From Marivita sp. XM-24bin2 (lineage in GTDB: Bacteria; Pseudomonadota; Alphaproteobacteria; Rhodobacterales; Rhodobacteraceae): a stretch of 41,851 nucleotides of DNA. The stretch covers positions 48,873 through 90,723 of the forward strand of contig QCWH01000009.1 of NCBI GenBank assembly GCA_003149565.1, in the 5' to 3' direction. The stretch's first letter is position 1. Each line of letters opens with the position of its first letter. Both the position numbers and the translations under genes were made by a program. The notes beneath the pieces are model-generated. The model saw only the letters and a program-made list of their open reading frames with translations, was not told the DNA's origin and ran no database searches. This document shows, in pieces, positions 41,774 through 41,851 of the stretch.

Positions 41774-41851
41774 AGAAATTCCCTTAGATATCTGGCACCC
41801 CTACGCGCAGCACTTAACCGAAGGCCCAAGGGTTGTCACTACTGAATAGCA

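Overview
The window is an ordinary, densely coded chromosomal segment of an alphaproteobacterium. It most resembles the Rhodobacteraceae (Roseobacter/Rhodobacter relatives). Supporting signs are a 5-aminolevulinate synthase of the alphaproteobacterial (Shemin) type whose PLP lysine falls at K248 with the chosen start, FnrL-type TTGAT-N4-ATCAA boxes, a DksA that has lost most of its zinc-finger cysteines, an HU-like gene with tRNA-Val beside lon, and an assimilatory sulfite-reduction operon carrying DUF2849 and DUF934 genes. I see no insertion sequence, phage gene, CRISPR array or toxin-antitoxin pair. No evident new multi-gene system is present; the interest lies in unusual single genes and control sites.

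Layout. 1-4.2 kb (- strand): cell-wall genes (penicillin-binding protein 1A running off the left edge, AmiC-type amidase) and a PLP aminotransferase. 4.3-6.4 kb (+): a BepA-like M48 metalloprotease followed 21 bp later by a DsbA/ScsC-like thiol oxidoreductase. 6.5-10.6 kb (-): ispG, a RodZ-like membrane HTH protein with a duplicated periplasmic domain, and hemA. 10.9-13.8 kb (+): an M20 peptidase, then a small membrane protein overlapping a fluoroacetate-dehalogenase-like hydrolase. 13.9-15.6 kb: two identical tRNA-Asp genes, a membrane LytTR regulator, tRNA-Val(UAC) and tRNA-Val(CAC). 15.6-18.6 kb (-): HU-like protein and lon. 18.9-21.6 kb: two proteins of unknown function and tgt. 21.7-25.6 kb (+): a RimB-RimK fusion, a single-domain globin, sufT, a TfoX N-domain protein, about 0.7 kb with no assignable gene, and an A-type Fe-S carrier. 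25.7-30.3 kb: DUF4242 protein with a divergent LysR regulator, a 2-oxoglutarate/Fe(II) dioxygenase-family protein, tpiA and a cytochrome P450. 30.5-36 kb: an Lrp/AsnC regulator divergent from a tightly overlapping siroheme/sulfite-reduction operon (SUMT, DUF2849, cysI, cysH, DUF934), then a ferredoxin-NADP reductase gene behind an FNR-like box. 36-41.8 kb: a glycosyltransferase, a small membrane protein, infC starting at AUA, a molybdopterin-binding protein with XdhC, a flavin monooxygenase and dksA.

How the parts fit. SUMT makes the siroheme precursor used by the CysI-type reductase. CysH supplies sulfite from APS, and the nearby NADPH-ferredoxin reductase could supply electrons, since no CysJ flavoprotein is present. 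Iron-sulfur biogenesis is represented by sufT and the A-type carrier. Start codons were reassigned where a ribosome-binding site and family length argued for it: mrcA (GTG), hemA (GTG), ispG, lon, infC (AUA) and several others.
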